This document shows, one piece after another, positions 16,146-24,588 of a stretch of DNA of 64,000 nt. The notes below the pieces were generated by a model. The model was not told the DNA's origin. It was given only the letters and a program-made list of their open reading frames with translations, and did not search any database. Location: the NCBI RefSeq assembly GCF_003429005.1, contig NZ_QVQV01000001.1, positions 1,047,864-1,111,863 of the forward strand. The letters run 5' to 3'. Numbering within the stretch: position 1 is the stretch's first letter; each line of letters opens with the position of its first letter. A program made the position numbers and the translations under genes. The DNA comes from Paraburkholderia sp. DHOC27. GTDB taxonomy: Bacteria; Pseudomonadota; Gammaproteobacteria; Burkholderiales; Burkholderiaceae.

Positions 16146-17048
16146 ATGAAAAATATCGACGAAAACACCATTACGCAAGCAGTCATTGCTGCGATGCGTG
16201 ATGGCGGCAACGCGAGACTTCGCAAGGTGATGAACAGTCTCGTGCAACACCTGCACGCGTTCGCGCGAGAAGTGGAACTGACCGAAGACGAATGGGATCA
16301 GGCAATCCGCTTTTTGACCGCCGTCGGCCATATCACCGATGACAAGCGCCAGGAATTCATTCTGCTCTCGGACGTACTGGGTCTCTCGACACTCGTGACC
16401 GCGCAGAACCACCGCAAACCGGCAGGATGCACCGAAGCTACTGTGTTCGGGCCTTTCTTCGTCGACGACGCCCCGGCGTACCAGAGCGGAGACGATATCG
16501 CCAATGGCGCGTCTGGATCGCCGTGTTTCGTGACGGGCAGAGTGCTGAGCGTCGACGGCTCGCCGGTTGCGTCCGCACGGATCGATGTCTGGCAGTCGGA
16601 CGAGGAGGGTTTCTACGATGTGCAGCGACCGCCCGAGTCTGCCGCGACGGCTGAACACCGGGCGCGTGGCTGGCTGCGTGCCGCGCACGATGGCAGTTTC
16701 CACTTTCGCTCGATCCTGGCTGAGGCTTACCCGATTCCACACGACGGGCCCGTGGGTCAACTGCTCGAAGCGCTCGGCCGTCATCCCTGGCGTCCTGCGC
16801 ACCTGCATTTCATGATTACCGCGCCAGGATACGAGAAACTGGTGACGCACATTTTCCGCGACGGTGATCAATACCTCGACTCGGACGCTGTGTTCGGCGT
16901 ACGCACATCACTGATCGCTCCGTGGATCAGGCACGAGCCCGGCGTGGCGCCCGACGGCACTGTGATGGACGAGGTCTTTTACAGCTTGCAATACGACTTC
17001 GTCCTGAATCCTGCCGACGCTACCCACCAACACGCCCGCAATGGATGA
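16146..17048 (+). CDS. Hydroxyquinol 1,2-dioxygenase-type intradiol dioxygenase (module II)
   Basis: A 300-residue paralog of the module I dioxygenase. Iron ligands are Tyr157 (GFYDVQ), Tyr195 (AYPIPHDGPVG), His219 and His221 (RPAHLHF). Relative to copy I it has a four-residue insertion after the first ligand and a longer tail. The N-terminal helical domain is well conserved (TEDEWDQAIRFLTAVGHITDDKRQEFILLSD). Predicted reaction: hydroxyquinol plus O2 to maleylacetate. ATG 16146 is chosen over the upstream frame start at 16095 because homology to copy I begins exactly there. Two copies near each other may differ in substrate or inducer. Confidence 0.92.
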   Translation: MKNIDENTITQAVIAAMRDGGNARLRKVMNSLVQHLHAFAREVELTEDEWDQAIRFLTAVGHITDDKRQEFILLSDVLGLSTLVTAQNHRKPAGCTEATVFGPFFVDDAPAYQSGDDIANGASGSPCFVTGRVLSVDGSPVASARIDVWQSDEEGFYDVQRPPESAATAEHRARGWLRAAHDGSFHFRSILAEAYPIPHDGPVGQLLEALGRHPWRPAHLHFMITAPGYEKLVTHIFRDGDQYLDSDAVFGVRTSLIAPWIRHEPGVAPDGTVMDEVFYSLQYDFVLNPADATHQHARNG

Positions 17049-17084
17049 ACGCCATTACGACGCGCTCCCATGCCGAGAGATGCC

Positions 17085-18161
17085 ATGAATTCGCTTGATT
17101 TCGTCTATACCGGGCGCGCTTCGCGGGTCGTCTTTGGAGACGGCGCGCTGACTCACCTCGAACGGGAAGTGCTCGCACTCGATGCGAGGCGCGCGCTCGT
17201 CATCTGTAGCCCTGAGCAGCGGGAGACGGGGCAGGACATTGCTGCACGCCTCGGCGCGCGATGCGCAGGGCTGTTCGATCGCGCCGTGATGCATGTACCC
17301 GTGGAGCTGGCACGCGAAGCGCTGGGCGTCGCGCGAAACCTCGAAGCAGATTGCGCGGTCGTGGTGGGCGGTGGATCGGCCATTGGATTGGGCAAGGCCA
17401 TTGCACTCGAATCCGATCTGCCGATTCTCGCCATTCCGACCACGTATTCAGGTAGCGAGATGACGCCGATCTACGGCATCACGGATGCCGGGTTGAAGCG
17501 AACCGGCACCGATGTGCGGGTCTTGCCCAAGACTGTCATCTACGACCCTGCGCTCAGCGCCTCGTTGCCGGTGGCGTTGTCTGTCACGAGCGGGATCAAC
17601 GCGATCGCACACGCGGCGGAAGGGCTTTATGCGCGCGACCGTAACCCGGTGACGAGTCTGATGGCCGAGGAGGGCATTCGCGCGATGGCGGAAGCCTTGC
17701 GCGGGATCGTCGCCAATCCCGCCGACGTGACGGCACGCTCCACGGGTCTTTACGGTTCCTGGTTGTGCGGCACGGTGCTCGGCACGGTGGGCATGGCGCT
17801 GCACCACAAGTTGTGTCACACGCTGGGCGGTAGCTTCGATCTGCCGCACTCGCCCACGCATACGGTTATCTTGCAGCATGCGCTCGCTTACAACAGGAAC
17901 GCTGCGCCCGAAGCGATGCAGCGTATCGCGAGAGCACTCGGCGCGACTGATGCCGCCGTGGGTATGTACGAGTTCGGGAAAGCGATTGGCGCGCCGCTTT
18001 CTCTAAAGGAAATCGGCATGCGTGAGGACGACCTCGAGCGCGCCGCCGAAATTGCCAGCGCCAATCCGTACTGGAACCCTCAGCCTGTCGACGGCGCCAG
18101 AATCAGAAGCCTGTTGCAGGATGCCTTCGATGGTGTCCCGCCCCGCATGTGGGATGTCTGA
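17085..18161 (+). CDS. Maleylacetate reductase (module II)
   Basis: A 358-residue Fe-alcohol-dehydrogenase-family enzyme, paralog of the module I reductase. It has FVYTGRASRVVFGDGAL at the N-terminus, GGGSAIGLGKAIAL, PTTYSGSEMTPIYGIT and HHKLCHTLGGSFDLPHSPTHT. Predicted reaction: maleylacetate to 3-oxoadipate. ATG 17085 aligns with the start of copy I and has GAGAG just upstream; ATG 17070 is an in-frame alternative. It follows the dioxygenase by 36 bp. Confidence 0.92.
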   Translation: MNSLDFVYTGRASRVVFGDGALTHLEREVLALDARRALVICSPEQRETGQDIAARLGARCAGLFDRAVMHVPVELAREALGVARNLEADCAVVVGGGSAIGLGKAIALESDLPILAIPTTYSGSEMTPIYGITDAGLKRTGTDVRVLPKTVIYDPALSASLPVALSVTSGINAIAHAAEGLYARDRNPVTSLMAEEGIRAMAEALRGIVANPADVTARSTGLYGSWLCGTVLGTVGMALHHKLCHTLGGSFDLPHSPTHTVILQHALAYNRNAAPEAMQRIARALGATDAAVGMYEFGKAIGAPLSLKEIGMREDDLERAAEIASANPYWNPQPVDGARIRSLLQDAFDGVPPRMWDV

Positions 18162-18184
18162 CGTGACATCTGAATCCATCTAAC

Positions 18185-18201
18185 TTCAAGGAGACCTTGA
18201 A
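18185..18201 (+). promoter_or_regulatory. Hairpin that covers the Shine-Dalgarno sequence of the first ketopantoate-reductase-like gene
   Basis: TTCAAGG-AGA-CCTTGAA forms a perfect 7-bp stem with a 3-base loop. It contains the AAGGAG ribosome-binding site and ends at the base before ATG 18202, so folding would hide the site. Confidence 0.5.
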
Positions 18202-19230
18202 ATGTCCGACCTCAAAATCGCAATGCTGGGCACCGGCGCACAGGGCGCTTCCATCGGTGCAGACCTGATCCTCGCCGGCCTGGATGTGACCTTCATCGAG
18301 CAATGGCCCGATCATGTCGAAGCCATGCGCCGCGATGGTATTACCGTCAACATGCCTGCTCGATCCTTCAACACGAAGGTGAAGGCGCTGCATCTGTGTC
18401 AGGTCGCCGAACTTCGTGAGATGTTCGACGTGGTGTTCGTCGTGACGAAGGCGTACGACACCACCTGGTCGTGCCAGTTGATCGAGCCGTACCTCAAACC
18501 GGACGGGCTGGTCGTGGGCTTGCAAAACGGCATGTCGATCGATGCAATCGCAAGTGTGGTCGGCCCGCATCGAACGATGGGCGCCGTGATCGAGATTGCG
18601 TCGAACATGTTCATTCCCGGCATCACGAACCGGCAGAACGATCACGACACGTCGTGGTTCGCTGTGGGCGGCTATGACGCTTCGACACAGGACCGCGCCG
18701 AATCGATTGCCGAGATTCTGCGTCATACCGGAACGGTCGAAGTGACCAACGATATCCGCTCGTCGAAGTGGATGAAGCTGGTGGTCAATGCCGCCGAACT
18801 CGTGCCGTCCGCGATTCTCAATCTACCGCTCGCCGCCGCCGCGCGCGTACCGGGCATGCTGGATTTCATGCGCCACGCCGGTTATGAAGCCATTCATGCA
18901 GCCGTGGAGAGCGGTAGCCGGATCGTGCCGATCTTCGGTATGTCAAACGTGGACACGTCGCGTCCGGAGAAAGTGGTGGACGATCTGTTCGCCGAAGTGC
19001 TGAAAACTTTCTCGATGGAAGACACCTTGACCACCACGTTGCAGGACTGGCGCAAGGGCCGTCGAGGTGAAACCGATGACGTCAATGGTTACGTGGTGAA
19101 GTGTCAGGCAAAGCTGGGCAAGTTTGCGCCGGTCAATCAGCGCACGGTCGAGGTTGCGCGGCAGATCGAACTGGGCAAGCTCAAGGCCGATCCTTCCAAC
19201 ATCGACCGGCTGCTCGACGTTCTTAAGTAA
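18202..19230 (+). CDS. Ketopantoate-reductase-family (ApbA/PanE fold) oxidoreductase, copy 1
   Basis: A 342-residue two-domain NADP-dependent reductase of the ketopantoate reductase fold. The Rossmann motif is MLGTGAQGASIG, followed by VVTKAYDT, GLQNGM and the catalytic-lysine region RSSKWMKLVVNAAE. A C-terminal helical domain carries the substrate loop TTTLQDWRKGRRGETDDVNGYV. In this operon it is very unlikely to serve pantothenate synthesis; reduction or oxidation of a 2-keto or alpha-hydroxy pathway intermediate is inferred. A tandem paralog follows, 81 bp downstream. Confidence 0.88.
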   Translation: MSDLKIAMLGTGAQGASIGADLILAGLDVTFIEQWPDHVEAMRRDGITVNMPARSFNTKVKALHLCQVAELREMFDVVFVVTKAYDTTWSCQLIEPYLKPDGLVVGLQNGMSIDAIASVVGPHRTMGAVIEIASNMFIPGITNRQNDHDTSWFAVGGYDASTQDRAESIAEILRHTGTVEVTNDIRSSKWMKLVVNAAELVPSAILNLPLAAAARVPGMLDFMRHAGYEAIHAAVESGSRIVPIFGMSNVDTSRPEKVVDDLFAEVLKTFSMEDTLTTTLQDWRKGRRGETDDVNGYVVKCQAKLGKFAPVNQRTVEVARQIELGKLKADPSNIDRLLDVLK

Positions 19231-19311
19231 GAGTCGCTTTGGTCAGCTTGCCGGGCACTTGCGGGCACCCAACAAGACACGCAGATGAGGGCATATGACG
19301 GGAGTTGAAAA

Positions 19312-20358
19312 TTGACCGGTCCTCGTGTTGCCGTATTGGGTTGTGGTGCCAACGGCGCGACCATTGCAGCCGACCTGACACGCGCGGGCCACGATGTCGT
19401 GTTGATCGACCAGTGGCCCGCGCACGTCGAAGCCATGCGTACCCATGGCATCACTCAGGTGATGCGCGAACAGACGCTGGTGACGAAGGTGCGTGCCTTC
19501 AATCTTTGTGACGTGTGCACCTTCACAGGTCAGTTCGACATCGTTTTGCTTTCCTGCAAAGCCTACGATACGCGCTGGCATAGCCAGCTTATCGAGCCTT
19601 ATCTCGCACCTGAGGGTTTGCTCGCCGGCGTACAAAACGGTATGACCATTGAGGCGATTAGCGATGTCGTAGGCTCGCATCGAAGCATGGGGGCGGTGAT
19701 CGAGATTTCGTCGACGATGTTCGATCCGGGCATCGTCCGCCGCGATTCACCGCCGGAGCGCTCGTGGTTTGCAGTGGGTTCGACGTGCGAGGAAACCTGC
19801 GGACGCGAATCAGAGGTTGCGTCGCTCTTGAGCGAAGTGGGCAAGGCAGAAATCGTGGACGATATCCGCGCCACCAAATGGATGAAACTCGTCAGCAACG
19901 CGACGACGCTCGTCACAACGGCAATTCTGGGGCTTCCCATGCAGGAAGCGATGCACTTTCCCGGTATGCGTGAACTGATGCTTAGATCTGGGCAGGAAGC
20001 GCTAGACGCGGGTGTGCTGCAAGGCTATGACGTGCTGCCCATTTTCGGCTTGAAACCGCCAGATGTTGAAGATCGCGAGCATCTGGTTGAAAAACTGCTC
20101 GACACGTTAATGGGCGGTTTCGTTCTGCCTGAGACGACAACCACCGTGCTGCAGGACTGGACGAAGGGACGGCGCAGCGAAGTGGACGACCTGAACGGAC
20201 TCGTCGTGAATCGCCTCGAACGCGCGGGGAAGCGCGCTCCTGTGAATCGGGCGATCGTTGAGGTCGCGCATCGAATCGAGCGTCGCCAGCTCACACCGGA
20301 CGTGGGCAATCTGCCTCGTCTGCTTGCGCTCATTGAGTCGCTCATCAAGTCCCATTAG
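19312..20358 (+). CDS. Ketopantoate-reductase-family oxidoreductase, copy 2
   Basis: A 348-residue tandem paralog of the preceding gene with the same layout: VAVLGCGANGATIAADL, LSCKAYDT, GVQNGM, RATKWMKLVSNAT, TTTVLQDWTKGRRSEVDDLNGLV. The start is a TTG at 19312 with GGGAG eight bases upstream. The nearby ATG at 19295 is out of frame and closes at once, so TTG is the best choice. The role is presumably the same chemistry on a related intermediate, or a heteromer partner for copy 1; neither is shown. Confidence 0.86.
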   Translation: MTGPRVAVLGCGANGATIAADLTRAGHDVVLIDQWPAHVEAMRTHGITQVMREQTLVTKVRAFNLCDVCTFTGQFDIVLLSCKAYDTRWHSQLIEPYLAPEGLLAGVQNGMTIEAISDVVGSHRSMGAVIEISSTMFDPGIVRRDSPPERSWFAVGSTCEETCGRESEVASLLSEVGKAEIVDDIRATKWMKLVSNATTLVTTAILGLPMQEAMHFPGMRELMLRSGQEALDAGVLQGYDVLPIFGLKPPDVEDREHLVEKLLDTLMGGFVLPETTTTVLQDWTKGRRSEVDDLNGLVVNRLERAGKRAPVNRAIVEVAHRIERRQLTPDVGNLPRLLALIESLIKSH

Positions 20359-20446
20359 CCGCCTCTCGTGCCGTTAGACGGGTTGTGCGCTGCTTAAGAC
20401 GGCTTGATCGAGTTGAATTTTGTGGATTGACAAGGGACACACACAG

Positions 20447-21241
20447 ATGAAAATCGATCTGACGGGTAAAACCGCCGTGGTCAGTGCCTCGACCGCAGGC
20501 ATCGGTTTCGCCGTTGCATCCGGCCTCGCCGCGTGCGGCGCAGAAGCGGTGATCAACGGTCGCACGCAGGAAGCCGTAGACCGTGCCATTGGCAGAATCC
20601 GCGAAGACGTGCCGAACGCGCGTGTGCGAGGATTTGCGAGCGATCTTGGCACGCGCGAGGGCTGCGATGCGCTTGCTAGCGCGATTCCGGACGCCGACAT
20701 ACTCGTGAACAACCTGGGATTCTTTGCCCCCGGCGATATATTTGGCACCGAAGACGAAGAATGGGAGCGTTATTTCCAGATCAATGTGATGTCGGGGGTA
20801 CGCCTGACGCGCGCTTATTTGCGTGGAATGATCGAACGCAAATGGGGGCGCGTGATTTTCATCTCGTCGGAGTCGGGACTGAACATACCGGGCGACATGC
20901 TCGCGTATGGATTCTCCAAGACCTCGCAGATCAGCATCGCCCGAGGCGTGGCCAAGTTTGCCGCTGGCACAGGTGTGACGGTCAACTCGGTGCTGCCGGG
21001 TCCGACGCTCTCAGACGGCATTCGCGACATGCTGAAAGAATCCGCGGCGGCGGCAGGCAAGTCGATCGAGCAGACGCTCGATGATTTCGTGCTGGCTACG
21101 CGTGGCTCCTCCATTCTCCGCCGCGCAACGAGTACGGAAGAGGTCGCGAATATGGTGGTGTATGCCTGCTCTAAACAGGCCTCGGCGACAACCGGCGCTG
21201 CGTTGAGAGTCGATGGCGGTGTGGTCGAATCTATCGGCTGA
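20447..21241 (+). CDS. Short-chain dehydrogenase/reductase (module II)
   Basis: A 264-residue classical SDR. The cofactor motif is SASTAGIG (a variant of TGxxxGIG), followed by NNLG and the catalytic Ser-Tyr-Lys set in ISSES and YGFSK. It is predicted to interconvert an alcohol and a ketone with NAD(P). ATG 20447 is chosen because the cofactor fold starts directly after it. It is the last rightward gene of the module II operon, 88 bp after the second ketopantoate-reductase-like gene, and converges on the dehydrogenase on its right. Confidence 0.87.
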   Translation: MKIDLTGKTAVVSASTAGIGFAVASGLAACGAEAVINGRTQEAVDRAIGRIREDVPNARVRGFASDLGTREGCDALASAIPDADILVNNLGFFAPGDIFGTEDEEWERYFQINVMSGVRLTRAYLRGMIERKWGRVIFISSESGLNIPGDMLAYGFSKTSQISIARGVAKFAAGTGVTVNSVLPGPTLSDGIRDMLKESAAAAGKSIEQTLDDFVLATRGSSILRRATSTEEVANMVVYACSKQASATTGAALRVDGGVVESIG

Positions 21242-21296
21242 TGGTCTTGCCGGGTCTTTAGTGAGGCTGGTGAGGCTAGTGAAGCGAGCCGCGGGC

Positions 21297-21313
21297 GATC
21301 CTCAGAGAGGATC
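21297..21313. terminator. Hairpin between convergent SDR and dehydrogenase genes
   Basis: GATCCTC-AGA-GAGGATC is a perfect 7-bp stem in the 116-bp convergent gap. The direct repeat GTGAGGCTRG lies just before it. There is no T-run on either strand, so terminator function is inferred from position. Confidence 0.4.
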
Positions 21314-21357
21314 ACCATCCTGCTAGCCGCGGATCGCGTGAATCGTTACATCTGGAG

Positions 21358-22431
21358 TTAGTCCGCGACGTTCACGAGAATCTTGAGATGATTGCCGGCC
21401 GGGTCCAGCAAGGCTTCGAATCCATCGCGCACTACGTTTTCCATCTTGATCTGCGCGGTAGCAACTTTCTCCACCGGCAGGACGCCGCTTTCAATCATGG
21501 AGGCGACACGCGGGAAGCTATACGTCGGAAAGCACCAGGTTGCCTCGACGGTGATGTCTTTGAGCGCCCATTTCATCGCATCGACCGTGGCCGGTGAGGA
21601 GTGGAGACCCGCCTGCACCACCACGCCTTGTGGCCGCACCGCGTCAACGCAGGTATTGAGCGACTTCTCGAGCCCCACGCATTCAATTGCGGAATCCACG
21701 CCCACGCCTTCCTCGGTCTGATCGCGAATCGCTTCGAGCAGGTTGGTCTTCGAAGGGTCGATCGTGATGCACTCGGGAACCAGTTCAGCGGCTTTCCTGA
21801 GACGATTCGGATTGACCTCGGCAACGAAGATCTTCGATGCGCCCGCAGCGCGTGCACCGAGTAGCGCTAACGCGCCGATCGGACCAAGCCCGGAGATCAG
21901 AACCGTTGAGCCCATCGTGACGCGCCCGCGATCAAGCGCGTAGAGCGATACCGCAGAGGGCTCGAGCATCGCGGCTTGCGCATCGGTCAACTTCTTCGGA
22001 ACCGGAATCGCGTTGTATCCCTTGACCACCGCTTGCTGGCCCATGCCACCCCACTTCCACGACAAACCAATGCAGGCCTGACACGGGCTGAGATGGAAGA
22101 GTCCACGGCGGCCAAAGTAGTCGTTGCGGGGCGAGACGAGTGGTTGTACGGAAACCCGATCGCCGGGCGCGACGTGCTTTACGTCACGCCCCACGTCCAT
22201 CACTTCCGCTGAGAACTCGTGCCCAAGAATCTGCGGAAGCGTGGCACCGCTATAAGCATGAGGTGTCTTGGGTGTAACGATCGGGCCGCCAATGTATTCG
22301 TGCAGGTCGGTGCCGCAGATTCCACATACGAGTGGACGTACGAGGACGTCATCGTCGGCGAGCGGTCTTGTTGGTGCGTCTACCTCTTCCACACGGATGT
22401 CGCGTTTGCCGTGAAATCGAACTGCTTTCAT
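21358..22431 (-). CDS. Zinc-type polyol dehydrogenase lacking structural zinc cysteines
   Basis: A 357-residue paralog of the module I dehydrogenase at 7319. The catalytic zinc ligands remain: Cys39 in CGICGTDLHEY and His71-Glu72 in GHEFSAEV. The structural site is gone: where copy I has Cys100, 103, 106 and 114, this protein has Pro101, Asp104, Gly107 and Ser115. The Rossmann motif is GLGPIG. The substrate should be a secondary alcohol of the same polyol pathway, though changed specificity or quaternary structure is possible. It is transcribed divergently from the LysR gene on its right, its probable regulator. GGAG precedes the ATG. Confidence 0.88.
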   Translation of the reverse strand: MKAVRFHGKRDIRVEEVDAPTRPLADDDVLVRPLVCGICGTDLHEYIGGPIVTPKTPHAYSGATLPQILGHEFSAEVMDVGRDVKHVAPGDRVSVQPLVSPRNDYFGRRGLFHLSPCQACIGLSWKWGGMGQQAVVKGYNAIPVPKKLTDAQAAMLEPSAVSLYALDRGRVTMGSTVLISGLGPIGALALLGARAAGASKIFVAEVNPNRLRKAAELVPECITIDPSKTNLLEAIRDQTEEGVGVDSAIECVGLEKSLNTCVDAVRPQGVVVQAGLHSSPATVDAMKWALKDITVEATWCFPTYSFPRVASMIESGVLPVEKVATAQIKMENVVRDGFEALLDPAGNHLKILVNVAD

Positions 22432-22658
22432 GTCTCTCCTCCAGAAGTAAGCTCTAGTGTGATAAGCGGACGAGCAGGCCGTGTCGACCCATAATCGGTA
22501 AATGGCTAACTAAGGATGTGGTGATCGGAAAATTCGGGAAGGCCCTGTTGGTTAGCGTGCATTGCTACGATCTACTAATGGTATATTGCATGTATCAACA
22601 CCGCGAGCCATTGGCTCGGAAATAACATTTCCCCCAATCGGAAGAATTGAGGAGACAC

Positions 22659-23573
22659 ATGGATCGTTGGACGCAACTGGAGTTGCTCGTGAAGACGGCC
22701 GAACTAGGTAGCTTGAGCCGCGCGGCGCAAGCACTAGGCATGTCGAATCCGGCTGCTACACGATATCTGTCCAGCCTTGAAGACAGGTTGGGTGTGCGAC
22801 TTGTGGAACGCAGTACGCGCAGGCTGTTTTTCACGGAGATCGGTCGTGAATACGTGGAGCGTACCAAGGCCATTTTGCAGGAGGCCAAGGAAGCCGACTC
22901 CGCAGCGCAGGCCAGCAACGTCAATCCCACCGGCACCTTGCGCGTATCGGCATCGCTCTCGTTTAGCATCCTGCACATCGCCCCCATCATTCCAGAGTAC
23001 TCACGCCTTTATCCCGAGGTGTCGGTGTATGTCGAAACGGCAAACCGTTATCTCGACATGATCGACAACAGTATCGACCTCGCCATTCGCACGCGCGAAT
23101 TCGAGAATGACTCTTCCATTACCGTGCGCCGGCTCGCGGTAACACGTCGAATCCTTACCGCATCCCCCGAATATCTGCGCCGGCGTGGAGCGCCAGATTT
23201 GCCCGATCAGCTCACGGAGCACAAGATCCTCAACTACGTCCTCTCGAAGAACTATCGGGAGCTGAAGTTTTCACGCGGCGCCGAGACATCCACCGTAGTC
23301 GTCGACGGCATGCTCGAATCCAACGACGGCCAGGTGTTGCGTACGGCCGCGCTGCGTGGACTCGGCATACTCGTGCAGCCGAAGTACATCGTGTACGACG
23401 ACATCATGGCGGGACGACTTGTACCGGTACTGGATGACTGGGATTTGCCCCGGCTCACCATCAACCTCGCCTATCCGAGCAGAAAACACCTCTCTGCCAA
23501 GGTGCGCACGTTCATTGATCTGTTGATCAGGACGTTTCGCGAGAATGACTACGAGCGCCTCTGGACTGCGTAG
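22659..23573 (+). CDS. LysR-family transcriptional regulator
   Basis: A 304-residue LysR regulator with an N-terminal winged HTH (residues 1-60; TAELGSLSRAAQALGMSNPAATRYLSSLEDRLGVRLVERSTR) and a periplasmic-binding-like effector domain. The sequence resembles the CrgA-like group. ATG 22659 has GGAG upstream and begins the HTH. The 227-bp divergent region toward the dehydrogenase contains the inverted pair GCTAAC (22505-22510) and GTTAGC (22551-22556). It likely controls the divergent dehydrogenase, and perhaps the SDR/transporter genes to the right. Confidence 0.9.
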   Translation: MDRWTQLELLVKTAELGSLSRAAQALGMSNPAATRYLSSLEDRLGVRLVERSTRRLFFTEIGREYVERTKAILQEAKEADSAAQASNVNPTGTLRVSASLSFSILHIAPIIPEYSRLYPEVSVYVETANRYLDMIDNSIDLAIRTREFENDSSITVRRLAVTRRILTASPEYLRRRGAPDLPDQLTEHKILNYVLSKNYRELKFSRGAETSTVVVDGMLESNDGQVLRTAALRGLGILVQPKYIVYDDIMAGRLVPVLDDWDLPRLTINLAYPSRKHLSAKVRTFIDLLIRTFRENDYERLWTA

Positions 23574-23598
23574 GCAGCGTTGGCCGGGGCGTGTCAGG

Positions 23599-24387
23599 TC
23601 ACGAAAAAATCACGCCGCCATTCACGTTCAACGCTTCGCCCGTGATATACGCGCCTTCTTCAGACGACAGATAGACGATTGCCGCGGCAATGTCTTCCGG
23701 GCGACCGAGGCGACCCAGCGGAATGCTGTCCTTCACATGCTGTACCTGCGCCTCGAAGCTGATGCCGCGCAATACGGCTTCTTCGCGCATCGCCTTCTTC
23801 AACATCTCGGTTTCGGTATTTCCCGGGCAAACCGTGTTCGCGCGCACACCGAACGGTGCCATTTCAAGTGCGAGCGCTTCGGTCATGCGCATGACCGCCG
23901 CTTTGGTCGCGCAGTACACCGCGAAATTGGCGAAGCCCTGTTTGGCGTACCACGAGCCGATGTTGATAATGGAGCCACTCTTTTGCTCGCGCATCACACG
24001 TGCAGCGGCGCGGCTGCCATTGAACACACCGCGAAAATTCACGTTGTAGATGCGGTCGAATTCACTGTCCGGTGTATCGGCGACGAGCATCATGGTCTGC
24101 ACCACCGCCGCGTTGTTGACGATGATATCGAGTGCCCCGTGCTTTCGAGCGACTGAATCGACCAGCGCGTTCACCGACTCGCTGTCCACGACGTTGACCT
24201 CAGCGGCGGAAACCTCGCAGTCCGAAACCGCTCGACGAACCTCGTTGATGGTCTCCTCGCATGAACTCAGATCGGCCGCGACGACTTTTGCCCCTTCCTG
24301 TGCGAGCCGAAGCACGATGCCTCGCCCCACGCCTCGTGCTGCTCCCGTTACGATTGCGACCTTTCCATTCAATCTCTTCGAACTCAC
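23599..24387 (-). CDS. Short-chain dehydrogenase/reductase downstream of transporter II
   Basis: A 262-residue classical SDR with TGAARGVGRG, NNAAV and the active-site tyrosine-lysine pair in YCATK, ending VNGGVIF as in 3-oxoacyl-ACP-reductase-like and sugar-alcohol SDRs. A GTG at 24387 is taken as start because GAGGAG lies upstream and the cofactor fold begins ten residues later; the frame stays open to 24504. It lies 201 bp after the last transporter gene on the same strand and may belong to that operon, oxidising the imported compound. Confidence 0.86.
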   Translation of the reverse strand: MSSKRLNGKVAIVTGAARGVGRGIVLRLAQEGAKVVAADLSSCEETINEVRRAVSDCEVSAAEVNVVDSESVNALVDSVARKHGALDIIVNNAAVVQTMMLVADTPDSEFDRIYNVNFRGVFNGSRAAARVMREQKSGSIINIGSWYAKQGFANFAVYCATKAAVMRMTEALALEMAPFGVRANTVCPGNTETEMLKKAMREEAVLRGISFEAQVQHVKDSIPLGRLGRPEDIAAAIVYLSSEEGAYITGEALNVNGGVIFS

Positions 24388-24588
24388 AATGTGTCTCCTC
24401 TTCAATCGGGTTAGGACGTGCTGTTCATGCGTTGTATTGCGCGGTGCGTTACCACTTGTCGGAATCGTAAATACACTCTCCCCGTGAGCGCCAGAACACG
24501 ACACGCCAGAGACAGGATTTCAAGCTCCGCACACACCGGGCCAAGGTATGGTTTGCTGCTTCAGAACGCATCATGATTTCGCTCCCCG

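Noticed and set aside
15321..16871. A 516-codon open frame on the minus strand
   Set aside because: It is antisense to the module II dehydrogenase and dioxygenase, whose family motifs are complete; its translation has no recognisable fold and reflects the high-GC codon pattern.
18202..20358. Naming the two ketopantoate-reductase-like genes panE
   Set aside because: Fold matches, but two tandem copies in a catabolic operon argue against a role in pantothenate synthesis.
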